The notes beneath the pieces are model-generated. The model was given only the letters and a program-made list of their open reading frames with translations, had not been told where the DNA came from and did no database searches. Made by a program: the position numbers and the translations under genes. A DNA stretch of 61,962 nucleotides from Desulfoscipio geothermicus (GTDB lineage: Bacteria > Bacillota > Desulfotomaculia > Desulfotomaculales > Desulfallaceae), in assembly GCA_016841645.1 (NCBI GenBank), contig JAENYS010000014.1:1-61962 (forward strand), written 5' to 3'. Positions 39,094 to 46,703 of the stretch are shown in pieces (the first letter of the stretch is position 1; each line of letters starts with the position of its first letter).

Positions 39094-40371
39094 TTAAAGT
39101 GCCTTATTCATATTGCGCACAGCGCACATTTTACCGCACATGGTACAGGTGTCCTCATTTTCGGGCTGCGACTCAACCCGATATTTCCTGGCCTTATCCG
39201 GATCAATAGCCAGCTCAAACATCCGTGGCCAATCCAGACAGCGCCTGGCCTCGCTCATATCATCGTCCCACTGCCGTGCCCCGGCAATTCCTTTGGCTAT
39301 ATCGGCAGCGTGTGCGGCAATACGGGAAGCCATAATTCCTTCTTTCATGTCTTCCAGCGTAGGCAGGCGGAGGTGTTCAGCCGGGGTAACGTAACACAAG
39401 AAATCCGCGCCACTGGCCGCGGCAATAGCCCCGCCAATGGCGCCGGTAATGTGATCGTAACCGGGCGCAATATCCGTGACCAGCGGTCCAAGCACGTAAA
39501 AAGGAGCCCCATGACAGAGTTTCTTTTCCAAAATCATATTGGCGGCAATTTCATTTAAAGGCATATGTCCGGGTCCTTCTATCATCACTTGAACGCCTTT
39601 CTCCCAAGCTCTGCGAGTTAATTCACCCAAAACAATTAATTCGTGAACCTGCACGGCATCAGTTGCGTCTTTAAGGCTGCCCGGACGGCAGGCATCGCCT
39701 AAACTGATGGTTACATCATAGCGGCCGCAGATATCCAGCAGGTCATCGTAATATTCATAAAAGGGATTTTCCCGGTTATTCAGTTTCATCCAGGTATACA
39801 AAAGGGCGCCTCCCCTGGAAACAATATTGGTCAATCGACTGTTTTTTTTGAATGTGGCTGCAATATCACGGTTTATCCCCGCATGGATGGTCATAAAATC
39901 CACACCATCCCGAGCGTGCTTTTCCACTACACCCAATAATTCGTCTACAGTAATGGTTTCCAGCTCTTTATCGTACAAGCCCACCGCATCGTAAACCGGG
40001 ACTGTGCCAATAGCCGCGCTCGACATATCAATTAGACGGCGCCTGAACTCTTCGGTTTTGCCATAACAGCTTAAATCCATTATGGCATCTGCCTGCAGCT
40101 GCAGTGCATAGCGTACTTTTTCCAATTCCGACTCTATATTGCAGCAATCCTGGGAAACGCCAAGATTAACATTGATTTTTGTTTTCATTCCCTCACCAAT
40201 CCCGCAGGGGTCCAGTGAATAGTGGTTCCTGTTGGCCGGAATAACCACCCGGCCCCTGGCCACCAGTTCCATAAGCTTGGTCACATCTATATTTTCTTTA
40301 CGGGCTACCGCCTCCATTTGCCCGGTTACTATACCCTGGCGGGCAGCATCCATTTGGGTATTATAACTCAT
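39094..40371 (-). CDS. thiC: Phosphomethylpyrimidine synthase ThiC
   Basis: ThiC is a radical SAM enzyme that converts aminoimidazole ribotide to the thiamine pyrimidine HMP-P. The 425-residue protein, of the short form, has [46 protein letters not shown], and the C-terminal [4Fe-4S] motif [11 protein letters not shown] (CX2CX4C). The ATG at 40371 follows AAGGAGGAG. Expression should be controlled by the TPP riboswitch 200 bases upstream. No other thiamine-synthesis gene is adjacent; thiI at 11326 may contribute to thiazole synthesis. Confidence 0.97.
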   Translation of the reverse strand: MSYNTQMDAARQGIVTGQMEAVARKENIDVTKLMELVARGRVVIPANRNHYSLDPCGIGEGMKTKINVNLGVSQDCCNIESELEKVRYALQLQADAIMDLSCYGKTEEFRRRLIDMSSAAIGTVPVYDAVGLYDKELETITVDELLGVVEKHARDGVDFMTIHAGINRDIAATFKKNSRLTNIVSRGGALLYTWMKLNNRENPFYEYYDDLLDICGRYDVTISLGDACRPGSLKDATDAVQVHELIVLGELTRRAWEKGVQVMIEGPGHMPLNEIAANMILEKKLCHGAPFYVLGPLVTDIAPGYDHITGAIGGAIAAASGADFLCYVTPAEHLRLPTLEDMKEGIMASRIAAHAADIAKGIAGARQWDDDMSEARRCLDWPRMFELAIDPDKARKYRVESQPENEDTCTMCGKMCAVRNMNKAL

Positions 40372-40545
40372 GCTAACTCCTCCTTGTATCATGTTGCATT
40401 TGTGTAATCAAAATACATACCGGTTATGGCAACCTAACAATTAATAAGGCGCCACATGCAATTCTTCAGGCACGTCTTTTAAATACTTAATATTAATGCT
40501 TGGCTCAGGCCATCCATAGCCTGCTATAATTACATTATTAAGTAT

Positions 40546-40577
40546 AAAAACGCACCATGTAAGTCAGGCGCGTTTTT
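40546..40577 (-). terminator. Attenuator of the thiC TPP riboswitch
   Basis: On the minus strand AAAACGCGCC and GGTGCGTTTT form a stem (one G-U pair) followed by TATACTT. It directly follows the aptamer and precedes thiC, so TPP binding probably permits its formation and stops transcription. Confidence 0.8.
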
Positions 40578-40584
40578 TCACTAT

Positions 40585-40672
40585 ACCTTCCCTACGCGGG
40601 CATTACCCCGATCAGGTTCATGGGTCAGGCACTCAAAAGTCCTTTCTCAGCCCATAACATGAGCTCCCCAAA
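40585..40672 (-). ncRNA. TPP riboswitch (THI element)
   Basis: On the minus strand the conserved elements are in order: GGGGAGCTCATG, GGGCTGAGAAAGGAC, TGACCCATGAACCTGATC, then GGGTAATGCCCGCGTAGGGA. These match the thi-box core (CTGAGA, ACCTGAT, TAATGCC.GCGTAGGGA). It binds thiamine pyrophosphate and, with the following terminator, represses thiC. Confidence 0.97.
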
Positions 40673-40685
40673 ATTTTTTATGTTT

Positions 40686-40714
40686 ATTATATCTATTACA
40701 TTTTCCTTAGTCAA
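40686..40714 (-). promoter_or_regulatory. Sigma-A promoter of thiC
   Basis: TTGACT and TATAAT on the minus strand with a 17-base spacer, about 15 bases before the riboswitch starts. Repeat A5 ends 12 bases upstream of the -35 box. Confidence 0.85.
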
Positions 40715-40726
40715 CTATACCACAAT

Positions 40727-40784
40727 GGGGTCAGACCTTGACATTTGACACTTAACTGCGTGTCAAATGTCAAGGTCTGACCCC
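40727..40784. repeat. Family A palindromic repeat (A5)
   Basis: Same 24-base arms as the other copies, with loop CTTAACTGCG, the exact reverse complement of the A4 loop. It lies between the helicase stop and the thiC promoter. Confidence 0.95.
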
Positions 40785-40805
40785 AAACACAATACAATAA
40801 TTGGC

Positions 40806-43502
40806 TTATTTTTTATTCCGGCTCATCTGCAGTTTTGGCATATTCGCATCAAGTTTATTTTGCACGTCAGGTAATAATGTTAACCGCTCCGGTGAGCCGA
40901 TAAAATATCCCTTTTCTCTCAGACCCTGCAAGGACAACCGGTACATATCGGACCACCCGCAGCACCGCGTTACCGCCTGTTTAAGTAAACGCTCCGGCAC
41001 CGGCTTGCCTGTTTTGGAATGCATTAAATAATGCACAGCTAAAATGGCAATTTCGTACTTAATTAACCGCGCCGGGTAAAATTGTTTTATTCTATCAGCT
41101 GCAGCAGACCAGTTTGCACCAACAAAAGAAAACACCTTTTCGTACTCTTTTTGTTCCATCTCCAGTGCCCGGGCTTCCATTTTTATATCCTCCCGGCTGG
41201 ATGTTCTTTTAAAAAATTTTTCTTTTATAAAGCTCAGACCACCCTTTTTCTGGATAGTATCCTTGCCCAACAATCTGGCCAGCAACTCGGTTACACCTTC
41301 TTTATCCAGCCGCTCATTAGCCTGTAAACACTGCGAAATAATAATGCAGGAGGGACAACCGTTAAGGCACTTGCATCCCGTTACCAGTTCAAAACAACGC
41401 TCCAACACAATTTTGATATCTTCATATACCGATTCTGCCAATCCCACGCCGCCCGCGTAGTTATCATAAATATATATTTGCGCCCGGTCACCTTGCACCT
41501 GCAAGCTGGCTCCCAGATCGTTGCGTTCACACATCACTTCTAAAGGAATGATAATGTGGAGCAGGTGTTTTAAGGCATGGGCCGCACCGTACTTAACTTC
41601 CTGCTCAAGACTCTGCAAGTCAATATCCAGCCAGATACCCACCGTAGGAAAATCAATAGGCTTTAGCGCTTGCCCAAGCTCGATGGCCTTTTGGTTTTCT
41701 TTTTGCGTGTCTCCAACGTTAATGAGGTTATAACTGGCCAAGCTTTTATGTATATTGAGCACCCCGCTGTAAACTACCACATTCCCTTCCCGGTAAGTAC
41801 GCTCAATCTTTTCCACGGTAATTTTGGAATCAATATTGGCTCGGGTAATAAAACCTTTTAGGCCGGCAGGTAAATCCCGCAGCTTAATAGACTTGGTTTT
41901 ATAATCAATACTCTCCACCAGGTATACCCTGTTATAGACAGGTAGTATGGCTCCCGGGTAGACATCCCTGATCACGTCATCGTAATTATACTCCTCCAGT
42001 AATTGGCCCTGGGGACTGATGGTATGATAATTGTCACTTTCACCCCGCAAATTAAAAAACTCCGGCTGCCCCGCCGCGCCATAAACCCTGGGCGGGCCGG
42101 TTAATGGTTTGAGACGCCCGTGTTTTAATAACAGTTTAACTGCCGCATAATATGTATCCCGGTCCCAATAAACGGTATCTTCTTTACTGAGAGGCAGCTC
42201 TTTAGCGGCCAAGGGCAGGTGATCCACTAAAAACTGCATTTTTTCGCTGACCACTGCTTTTTCAAATGGCTGTCCGAAAAAATATTGCGGGTGGCGCACA
42301 ATATATAAATCCAGCGGGTCTTCATTGGCCATTAGTACAATTAAAGACTGCTGCCCTTTTCTCCCCACCCGTCCCGCCTGCTGCCAGGTGGACGAAATAC
42401 TGCCGGCAAAACCAGCCAGTATACAGGTGTCCAGTTCCCCCACGTTTATGCCCAATTCCAAAGCGTTGGTGGTAATAACACCCTTCAAACTGCCGGTAAA
42501 CAACTTGTGCTCGATTTCCCGGCGCATTTGCGGCGCGTAGGTACCCTTGTATGGTGTGATCGTCCCGGCCACGCCGGGGTAATTTTCCCGGATAACCCGG
42601 TAAGCCGATTCGACTACCCGCCGGGAGCGGCCGAACATAATAGTGCGCCTCCCGGATTCCACATAGCGCCCCACGGCCCGGGCCGCTTCGAAATGAGTTA
42701 GCCGGCGCTTGATTTGTCCATCATTGGTTTGATAAGTAGGCGGCTCGTATAAAACCATCGTTTTTTCACCGGCCGCCGATGTTTCCGTAGTCACCACCGC
42801 AAAATCCAAGCCTACCAGACTAGCGGCAAATTCACCGGGATTGGCAATGGTTGCCGTACAAAGGATAAACACCGGCCTGGCCCCGTAATAATTGCAAACC
42901 CGCCTGAGCCGGCGAAAAACCTGCAGGCAGTGACAGCCCATCACGCCCTTTAAAACGTGAGCTTCATCAATAACTATATATTTCAATCCACGCCAAAAAT
43001 TTGGCCAATCAACGTGTCTGGGCAGCAGGCAGGCGTGAATAAAATCAGGAGTGGTGATCAGCACACCGGCACCGTTAATGATATCCCGGCGTTGGTTAAA
43101 GGACGTATCACCATCGCATGCAGCAATAACCGGCTTTCCCCGGGGCCAATCAATAGTTGCGGCAATATCTTGCATTGCTTTCATCTGGTTCTGACCCAAC
43201 GCTTTAGTGGGGGTAATGTACAATGCTCTGGACTGCGGCCGGCTGATAAGTTCACTGAATACTGGAATGGTGTAAACTAAAGACTTACCGCTGGACGTGC
43301 CGGTGGTTATAATGACATTGCGACCCTCCATAATATTGCCTATTGCCTGCGCCTGATGTGCATACAGCCGCCCAATACCCTGCCCGGCCAGCGAGCTCGC
43401 CACGGCCCCGGCAACACCCGGCGGAAAGGGCGCGTACCGTGCCTCCTGAGGTGGTATTACATGCACGGATTTTACCCCCCGTTGGTCCAGCAACCTATAC
43501 AT
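40806..43502 (-). CDS. DEAD/DEAH helicase with DUF1998, MrfA (YprA)-like
   Basis: The 898-residue helicase has Walker A TGTSSGKS near residue 68, the DEAH box IDEAHVLKG, motif VI-like QQAGRVGRKGQ and, near residue 725, the four-Cys cluster CKCLNGCPSC of the DUF1998 domain. B. subtilis MrfA repairs mitomycin C adducts with the exonuclease MrfB, but no mrfB is visible here. About 150 C-terminal residues after the Cys cluster include a charged helical stretch. A GGAGGGGG site precedes the ATG, and the presumed promoter carries a palindrome. Confidence 0.93.
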   Translation of the reverse strand: MYRLLDQRGVKSVHVIPPQEARYAPFPPGVAGAVASSLAGQGIGRLYAHQAQAIGNIMEGRNVIITTGTSSGKSLVYTIPVFSELISRPQSRALYITPTKALGQNQMKAMQDIAATIDWPRGKPVIAACDGDTSFNQRRDIINGAGVLITTPDFIHACLLPRHVDWPNFWRGLKYIVIDEAHVLKGVMGCHCLQVFRRLRRVCNYYGARPVFILCTATIANPGEFAASLVGLDFAVVTTETSAAGEKTMVLYEPPTYQTNDGQIKRRLTHFEAARAVGRYVESGRRTIMFGRSRRVVESAYRVIRENYPGVAGTITPYKGTYAPQMRREIEHKLFTGSLKGVITTNALELGINVGELDTCILAGFAGSISSTWQQAGRVGRKGQQSLIVLMANEDPLDLYIVRHPQYFFGQPFEKAVVSEKMQFLVDHLPLAAKELPLSKEDTVYWDRDTYYAAVKLLLKHGRLKPLTGPPRVYGAAGQPEFFNLRGESDNYHTISPQGQLLEEYNYDDVIRDVYPGAILPVYNRVYLVESIDYKTKSIKLRDLPAGLKGFITRANIDSKITVEKIERTYREGNVVVYSGVLNIHKSLASYNLINVGDTQKENQKAIELGQALKPIDFPTVGIWLDIDLQSLEQEVKYGAAHALKHLLHIIIPLEVMCERNDLGASLQVQGDRAQIYIYDNYAGGVGLAESVYEDIKIVLERCFELVTGCKCLNGCPSCIIISQCLQANERLDKEGVTELLARLLGKDTIQKKGGLSFIKEKFFKRTSSREDIKMEARALEMEQKEYEKVFSFVGANWSAAADRIKQFYPARLIKYEIAILAVHYLMHSKTGKPVPERLLKQAVTRCCGWSDMYRLSLQGLREKGYFIGSPERLTLLPDVQNKLDANMPKLQMSRNKK

Positions 43503-43526
43503 GGTATCCCCCTCCTGTTTACTTCT

Positions 43527-43568
43527 TTCAGACAGTTAATTATATACTGTCTGAAGTGTTATGGACAA
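43527..43568 (-). promoter_or_regulatory. Helicase promoter with palindromic operator
   Basis: The perfect 10-base arms TTCAGACAGT and ACTGTCTGAA at 43527-43555 enclose TAATTATAT. On the minus strand this centre holds the -10 box TATAAT, with TTGTCC 18 bases upstream as a weak -35. A dimeric repressor could occlude the start site. It is not the Bacillus LexA box (CGAAC...GTTCG). Confidence 0.55.
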
Positions 43569-43672
43569 GTAAAGACATGGGAGGCATGAGGGGCAGACAG
43601 GAACAAACATAAGACTGTTGTCGTAGATATTAAAACATCCCCTTGTCGACTTAACTCCCCGTTAACCCGTGT

Positions 43673-44086
43673 TTAAGCATTTTTCATTCTTTTAATAGTA
43701 TTTTTTGGACTCTTATCAATGCAGGCAAGTTTAAGGTTGCCATATTTATTAATAACGACAGCATAGCCATTCAAAAATAATTTGTAATCTTTTCTAGCCT
43801 CATTCAATATAAAGTTAATAATTTTTCTTCTTATTTCATTTTGATTTTTATCAACTGGATAGAAAAAAAATGTAGTCCTTGTCCCATTAAGATTTTTAAT
43901 TTCAACCCTTACTAAAAGTTTGTTATCAGCCAAATTCGAATATGCCTTATAAGGGTTAAAAACTTTGCGGTCAATTCCCCCTAACTTGTTACATATCTCA
44001 CTAAGTTCCACCTCTTTTTCATTATGCATTCCAAAAACCTCGCCGCGCCTAAATGAAACAAGAAAGTCACCAAACTTAGCTTCCAC
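43673..44086 (-). CDS. Unknown 137-residue protein behind a Moco-type riboswitch
   Basis: A basic, hydrophilic protein with no signal peptide or membrane helix; likely alternating strands and helices (LLVRVEIKNLNGTRTTFFFYP, then a helix RRKIINFILNEARKDYKLF). I recognise no family. A GTG start follows a perfect AGGAGGTGA. Directly upstream, on the same strand, are an attenuator hairpin (44112-44146) and a molybdenum/tungsten-cofactor type riboswitch (44162-44260). Its AT-rich codon use differs from core genes nearby, suggesting acquisition. Confidence 0.72.
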   Translation of the reverse strand: MEAKFGDFLVSFRRGEVFGMHNEKEVELSEICNKLGGIDRKVFNPYKAYSNLADNKLLVRVEIKNLNGTRTTFFFYPVDKNQNEIRRKIINFILNEARKDYKLFLNGYAVVINKYGNLKLACIDKSPKNTIKRMKNA

Positions 44087-44111
44087 TTTGTCACCTCCTA
44101 AAAATATAAAA

Positions 44112-44146
44112 AAAGCTTTGCCACATTGAAAAGAGACAAAGCTTTA
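44112..44146 (-). terminator. Attenuator before the unknown gene
   Basis: On the minus strand AAAGCTTTG and CAAAGCTTT are followed by a run of T. It lies between the Moco-type aptamer and the GTG at 44086. Confidence 0.8.
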
Positions 44147-44161
44147 CAGCAAAATAAAGCT

Positions 44162-44260
44162 CAATTCTCCTTTCCACAATGGGAGGCACACTAGTTTCCT
44201 CATGCACCCGAAAGGCCGGGCAACCATACTTTTGCTTAGGTCACCGGGCTCAGAGATTTG
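44162..44260 (-). ncRNA. Moco/Tuco-type riboswitch, copy 1
   Basis: On the minus strand it shows CTGAGCCCGGTGACCTAAGC, a hairpin GCCCGGCCTTTCGGGTGC, then ATGAGGAAACTAGTGTGCCT followed by CCCATTGTGGAAAGGAGA. This order (GAGCC, GGTT, GGAAA, GTGTGCCTCCC, GGAAAGGAGA) matches my memory of the Moco RNA motif. It lies between tupA and the unknown gene at 43673. The P3-like hairpin suggests Moco rather than the P3-less tungsten type. Confidence 0.8.
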
Positions 44261-44292
44261 ATTTATGTATATTCTTAACGCTTGGAGGTGGG

Positions 44293-44327
44293 AAATGGTT
44301 ATGGAAAGAAGCTTCCCATAACCATTT
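44293..44327. repeat. Inverted repeat downstream of tupA
   Basis: The 12-base arms AAATGGTTATGG and CCATAACCATTT flank an 11-base loop, 14 bases after the tupA stop. There is no U-tract, so it may mark an mRNA 3' end or be a remnant of a repeat. Confidence 0.5.
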
Positions 44328-44340
44328 AGAATTACCGGTA

Positions 44341-45192
44341 TTAACTGTTCAGCCTGTCGGGAAAGAACAGCGGTTGGCCATATTTGTCCACACCAAATTC
44401 TTTAATTATTTCTTGAGTATCTTTATCGATCATAAACTCTACGAACGCCTGGGCACCTTCCGCATTAATCCGTTCAAATTTTTCCGGGTTGACCTGCATG
44501 ACGTGGTAAATGTTCTTTAGCACCTCATCGCCCTCGGAAACAACCTGCAGATCGATATTTTTAGATTGGGCCAGGTATGTGCCGCGGTCACTCAATATAT
44601 AGGCCTGTTTTTCAGTGGCCACAGTAATGCTGGCACCCATGCCTTGTCCAGTTTCCTGATACCACTGCTGAGCTTTGGGTTCTATATCAGTACTCTTCCA
44701 TATAGCCAGTTCTTTTTTATTTGTGCCTGAATCATCACCGCGGGAAATAAAAAGCGCTCCACTGTCGGCTACCTTTTTGAAGGCTTCGGCTATATCAGTG
44801 GTTCCCTTTACTTTTGCCGGGTCGCTGGGTGGCCCCAGCAGCACAAAATCATTGTGCATAACTAGCTGGTAATTAATGGCTACCTTGCTGTCCACCAGCG
44901 GCTTTTCAGAAGCCGGGGCATGCACCAACAGCACATCGGCGTCTCCCCTTTGCCCCATTTCCAAGGCCTTTCCGGTACCTACGGCCACTGTTTTTACAGT
45001 GTAGCCGGTTTGTTCATTGAATGTAGGTACCAGTACATCCAGTAGTCCACTATCCTGGGTACTGGTGGTGGTGGCCAGAATGATATCCTTGTTCTGTGGT
45101 TGGTCTTTAGTGGTATCTTGACCACATCCAACCAGCGTTAAGGCCAGCGCCAGCAACAAAACGAGTACTATAACAGGGCTTTTCATTTTCAT
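44341..45192 (-). CDS. tupA: Tungstate-binding lipoprotein TupA-like
   Basis: A 283-residue extracytoplasmic solute-binding lipoprotein: hydrophobic signal ending in the lipobox LTLVGC (Cys about 22), followed by DIILATTTSTQDSGLLDVLV, characteristic of TupA/WtpA-type binding proteins, and SRGDDSGTNKKELAIW in the middle. TupA delivers tungstate to TupBC; no TupB or TupC gene is in the window. ATG 45192 lies nine bases after GGAGG; an upstream ATG two codons earlier is too close to it. Controlled by a Moco/Tuco-type riboswitch. Confidence 0.92.
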   Translation of the reverse strand: MKMKSPVIVLVLLLALALTLVGCGQDTTKDQPQNKDIILATTTSTQDSGLLDVLVPTFNEQTGYTVKTVAVGTGKALEMGQRGDADVLLVHAPASEKPLVDSKVAINYQLVMHNDFVLLGPPSDPAKVKGTTDIAEAFKKVADSGALFISRGDDSGTNKKELAIWKSTDIEPKAQQWYQETGQGMGASITVATEKQAYILSDRGTYLAQSKNIDLQVVSEGDEVLKNIYHVMQVNPEKFERINAEGAQAFVEFMIDKDTQEIIKEFGVDKYGQPLFFPDRLNS

Positions 45193-45301
45193 TGACATAT
45201 TCCTCCGTTTCCTTGAGTTTTTTATATATTTTCCGGCGTAGTTTTTAGTCTTAAGTGTCACATCCTTTCTCCTCGTGGTATCAAAACATCAAAATAAAAC
45301 A

Positions 45302-45337
45302 AAGGCCTGCATTGCCAAAAAAGAGCAACGCAGGTCT
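45302..45337 (-). terminator. Attenuator of tupA
   Basis: On the minus strand ACCTGCGTTGC pairs with GCAATGCAGG around a T-rich loop and is followed by TTTGTTTTATTTT, between the aptamer and tupA. Confidence 0.85.
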
Positions 45338-45353
45338 TAAAAACCCACAAGTT

Positions 45354-45452
45354 TCTCTTCTTTCCGCAATGGGAGGCATTTCGGTTTCCCGGTATGCCTT
45401 ACGGTCGAACCGCCATAACATTAATGTCTAAGGCACGTCCGACTCGAAGAGT
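45354..45452 (-). ncRNA. Moco/Tuco-type riboswitch, copy 2 (tupA leader)
   Basis: On the minus strand CTCTTCGAGTCGGACGTGCC opens the element and GCGGAAAGAAGAG closes it (CTCTTC pairs with GAAGAG). Between them lie GGCATACCGGGAAACCGAA and ATGCCTCCCATTG. It shares the CCTCCCATTG.GGAAAG core with copy 1. The location before a tungstate-binding protein supports a tungsten-cofactor or Moco sensor. Confidence 0.82.
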
Positions 45453-45467
45453 TATTATTTTAAATAT

Positions 45468-45496
45468 ACTATACCTTAGGAGGGTTGTATATGCAA
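45468..45496 (-). promoter_or_regulatory. Putative sigma-A promoter of tupA
   Basis: TTGCAT and TATAGT on the minus strand with a 17-base spacer, about 15 bases upstream of riboswitch copy 2. Confidence 0.65.
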
Positions 45497-45536
45497 TATG
45501 AATAATCTTTGTATATCTTAAAACATTTTTTACTCC

Positions 45537-45785
45537 TTAAGTTCGCCCTTTGGCTGCGGACTCAAGCAGCCGGCCCAGTTCGCCGCATACGGGACAGGCA
45601 GGGGCTTCAATATCGTTACTATAGGGGTTGTAAACAACGATTTGGTTATACAACTCGTTTTTGTACTGTACCTCAAGCTTGATGTGAACGCAAGGCAGGT
45701 GGTAGGCGACCAGGTGGTCCAGGCGCACCTCCGTTTCCACGGTATAGCGAGCCGCGGCACCTTCCTCCCGTAATTGATGATCCAT
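45537..45785 (-). CDS. Small CPVC protein, possible remnant
   Basis: An 82-residue frame whose C-terminal part, NPYSNDIEAPACPVCGELG, carries a CPVC knuckle of a zinc ribbon and looks like the end of a larger protein. The ATG has only a weak site, and a stop lies four codons upstream, so it may be the tail of a truncated gene. I do not recognise its family. Confidence 0.4.
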   Translation of the reverse strand: MDHQLREEGAAARYTVETEVRLDHLVAYHLPCVHIKLEVQYKNELYNQIVVYNPYSNDIEAPACPVCGELGRLLESAAKGRT

Positions 45786-45887
45786 GTATTCTTTTCAGAA
45801 AAGGATTTATACTTGGCACTATGACATATATAAAGGTAACGGAATATGATAATTATAAATATTATCGCAAGTCAGGAGCGGAGACAC

Positions 45888-46169
45888 TTGGAAATATTAA
45901 GGGTTTTCAAAGTATTAAACTATTTGTTGGGAACAACTGTAGTAGTATCCGCTTTCTACACTTATGTAACAAAAAACGAAACAATCCCCCTGTATGTTGC
46001 CTTGGCTATTATTGCTGCAGGACCATTGGAGGATTTATTAATTGCATATATCAACAGGTCTCCCTCTCTTTCCCCCGGCGACAAAGAACAATACAAAAAA
46101 TTCGTAGATAGCACTACAAGTTTGACATTTTTGGTATTATTAGGACTCGTGGTTTTAGAAAGTAATTAA
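45888..46169 (+). CDS. Small membrane protein, unknown
   Basis: A 93-residue protein with three hydrophobic segments (about residues 8-25, 34-52 and 74-91) and a charged loop (RSPSLSPGDKEQYKKF). The TTG start at 45888 is chosen because AGGAGCGGAG lies just upstream. No family recognised. It belongs to the AT-rich accessory stretch. Confidence 0.55.
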   Translation: MEILRVFKVLNYLLGTTVVVSAFYTYVTKNETIPLYVALAIIAAGPLEDLLIAYINRSPSLSPGDKEQYKKFVDSTTSLTFLVLLGLVVLESN

Positions 46170-46380
46170 GGCTAATACCATTAGCACTACAGATAAAAAT
46201 ATAGTATATGAAACTATATTACGTCGAATAATCACAGGTATGCACTATGGCACGAACGTAAGGATTCCTGAGATTCGATTCATAAATTGCGCACCTCGCT
46301 TGAGTTTCTTGGTATTTTTATCGATATTGGTTTTTGTGAAAAAGTACTAAATAGTTCTTGAGAAAACATCAAAGTCAATT
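46170..46380. other. AT-rich spacer without gene
   Basis: I see no supported reading frame, repeat or RNA between the small membrane protein and the decayed antitoxin. Confidence 0.4.
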
Positions 46381-46588
46381 AACATTCAGGAAGGCGATTA
46401 TGTAGTATTGGAGGAACGGGATGGGGGGGGTTTTTATACGTCCTGTTTCATGGCACGATAAAAAACAGGAGTATTTTTGGTCTAGTGAATGGCAGGATAA
46501 AATGAAACGCAGTGCCAAGGCATTAGAAAAAGGTCAATATAAAACATTTACTAAAGCTGATGATTTATTAAAAGAGTTTGGTGACTAG
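46381..46588 (+). pseudogene. Decayed AbrB/MazE-type antitoxin
   Basis: The peptide INIQEGDYVVLEERDGG runs in one frame up to a run of eight G (46423-46430); shifting by one base restores FIRPVSWHDKKQEYFWSSEW and then KTFTKADDLLKEFGD-stop. The YFWSSEWQ...K.FTKADDLL pattern is that of AbrB-domain antitoxins. The DNA-binding N-terminus (usual ...IPKEIRE) is absent or degraded, so this is a remnant with a homopolymer frameshift. Confidence 0.65.
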
Positions 46589-46589
46589 A

Positions 46590-46637
46590 ATGCCTACGAT
46601 AATTCTAACTGAACCATTCAAGATTCAAGTTGCATAG
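46590..46637 (+). pseudogene. Stub of a downstream toxin frame
   Basis: Directly after the antitoxin stop, an ATG opens MPTIILTEPFKIQVA and then a TAG. The position and beginning fit a RelE/ParE-like toxin that has lost the rest of its coding sequence. Confidence 0.35.
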
Positions 46638-46703
46638 CCTCAATCTATTATTATATATAGATAAAGAGAAGTTTAATTTTTGTTATCAAACTATAAATTA
46701 TGC

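Noticed and set aside
12553-40784. Possible CRISPR array from the family A repeats
   Set aside because: Copies are kilobases apart, are palindromes and have no regularly sized spacers or cas genes.
43527-43555. LexA box before the helicase
   Set aside because: The palindrome TTCAGACAGT-N9-ACTGTCTGAA does not fit the Gram-positive LexA consensus CGAACNNNNGTTCG.
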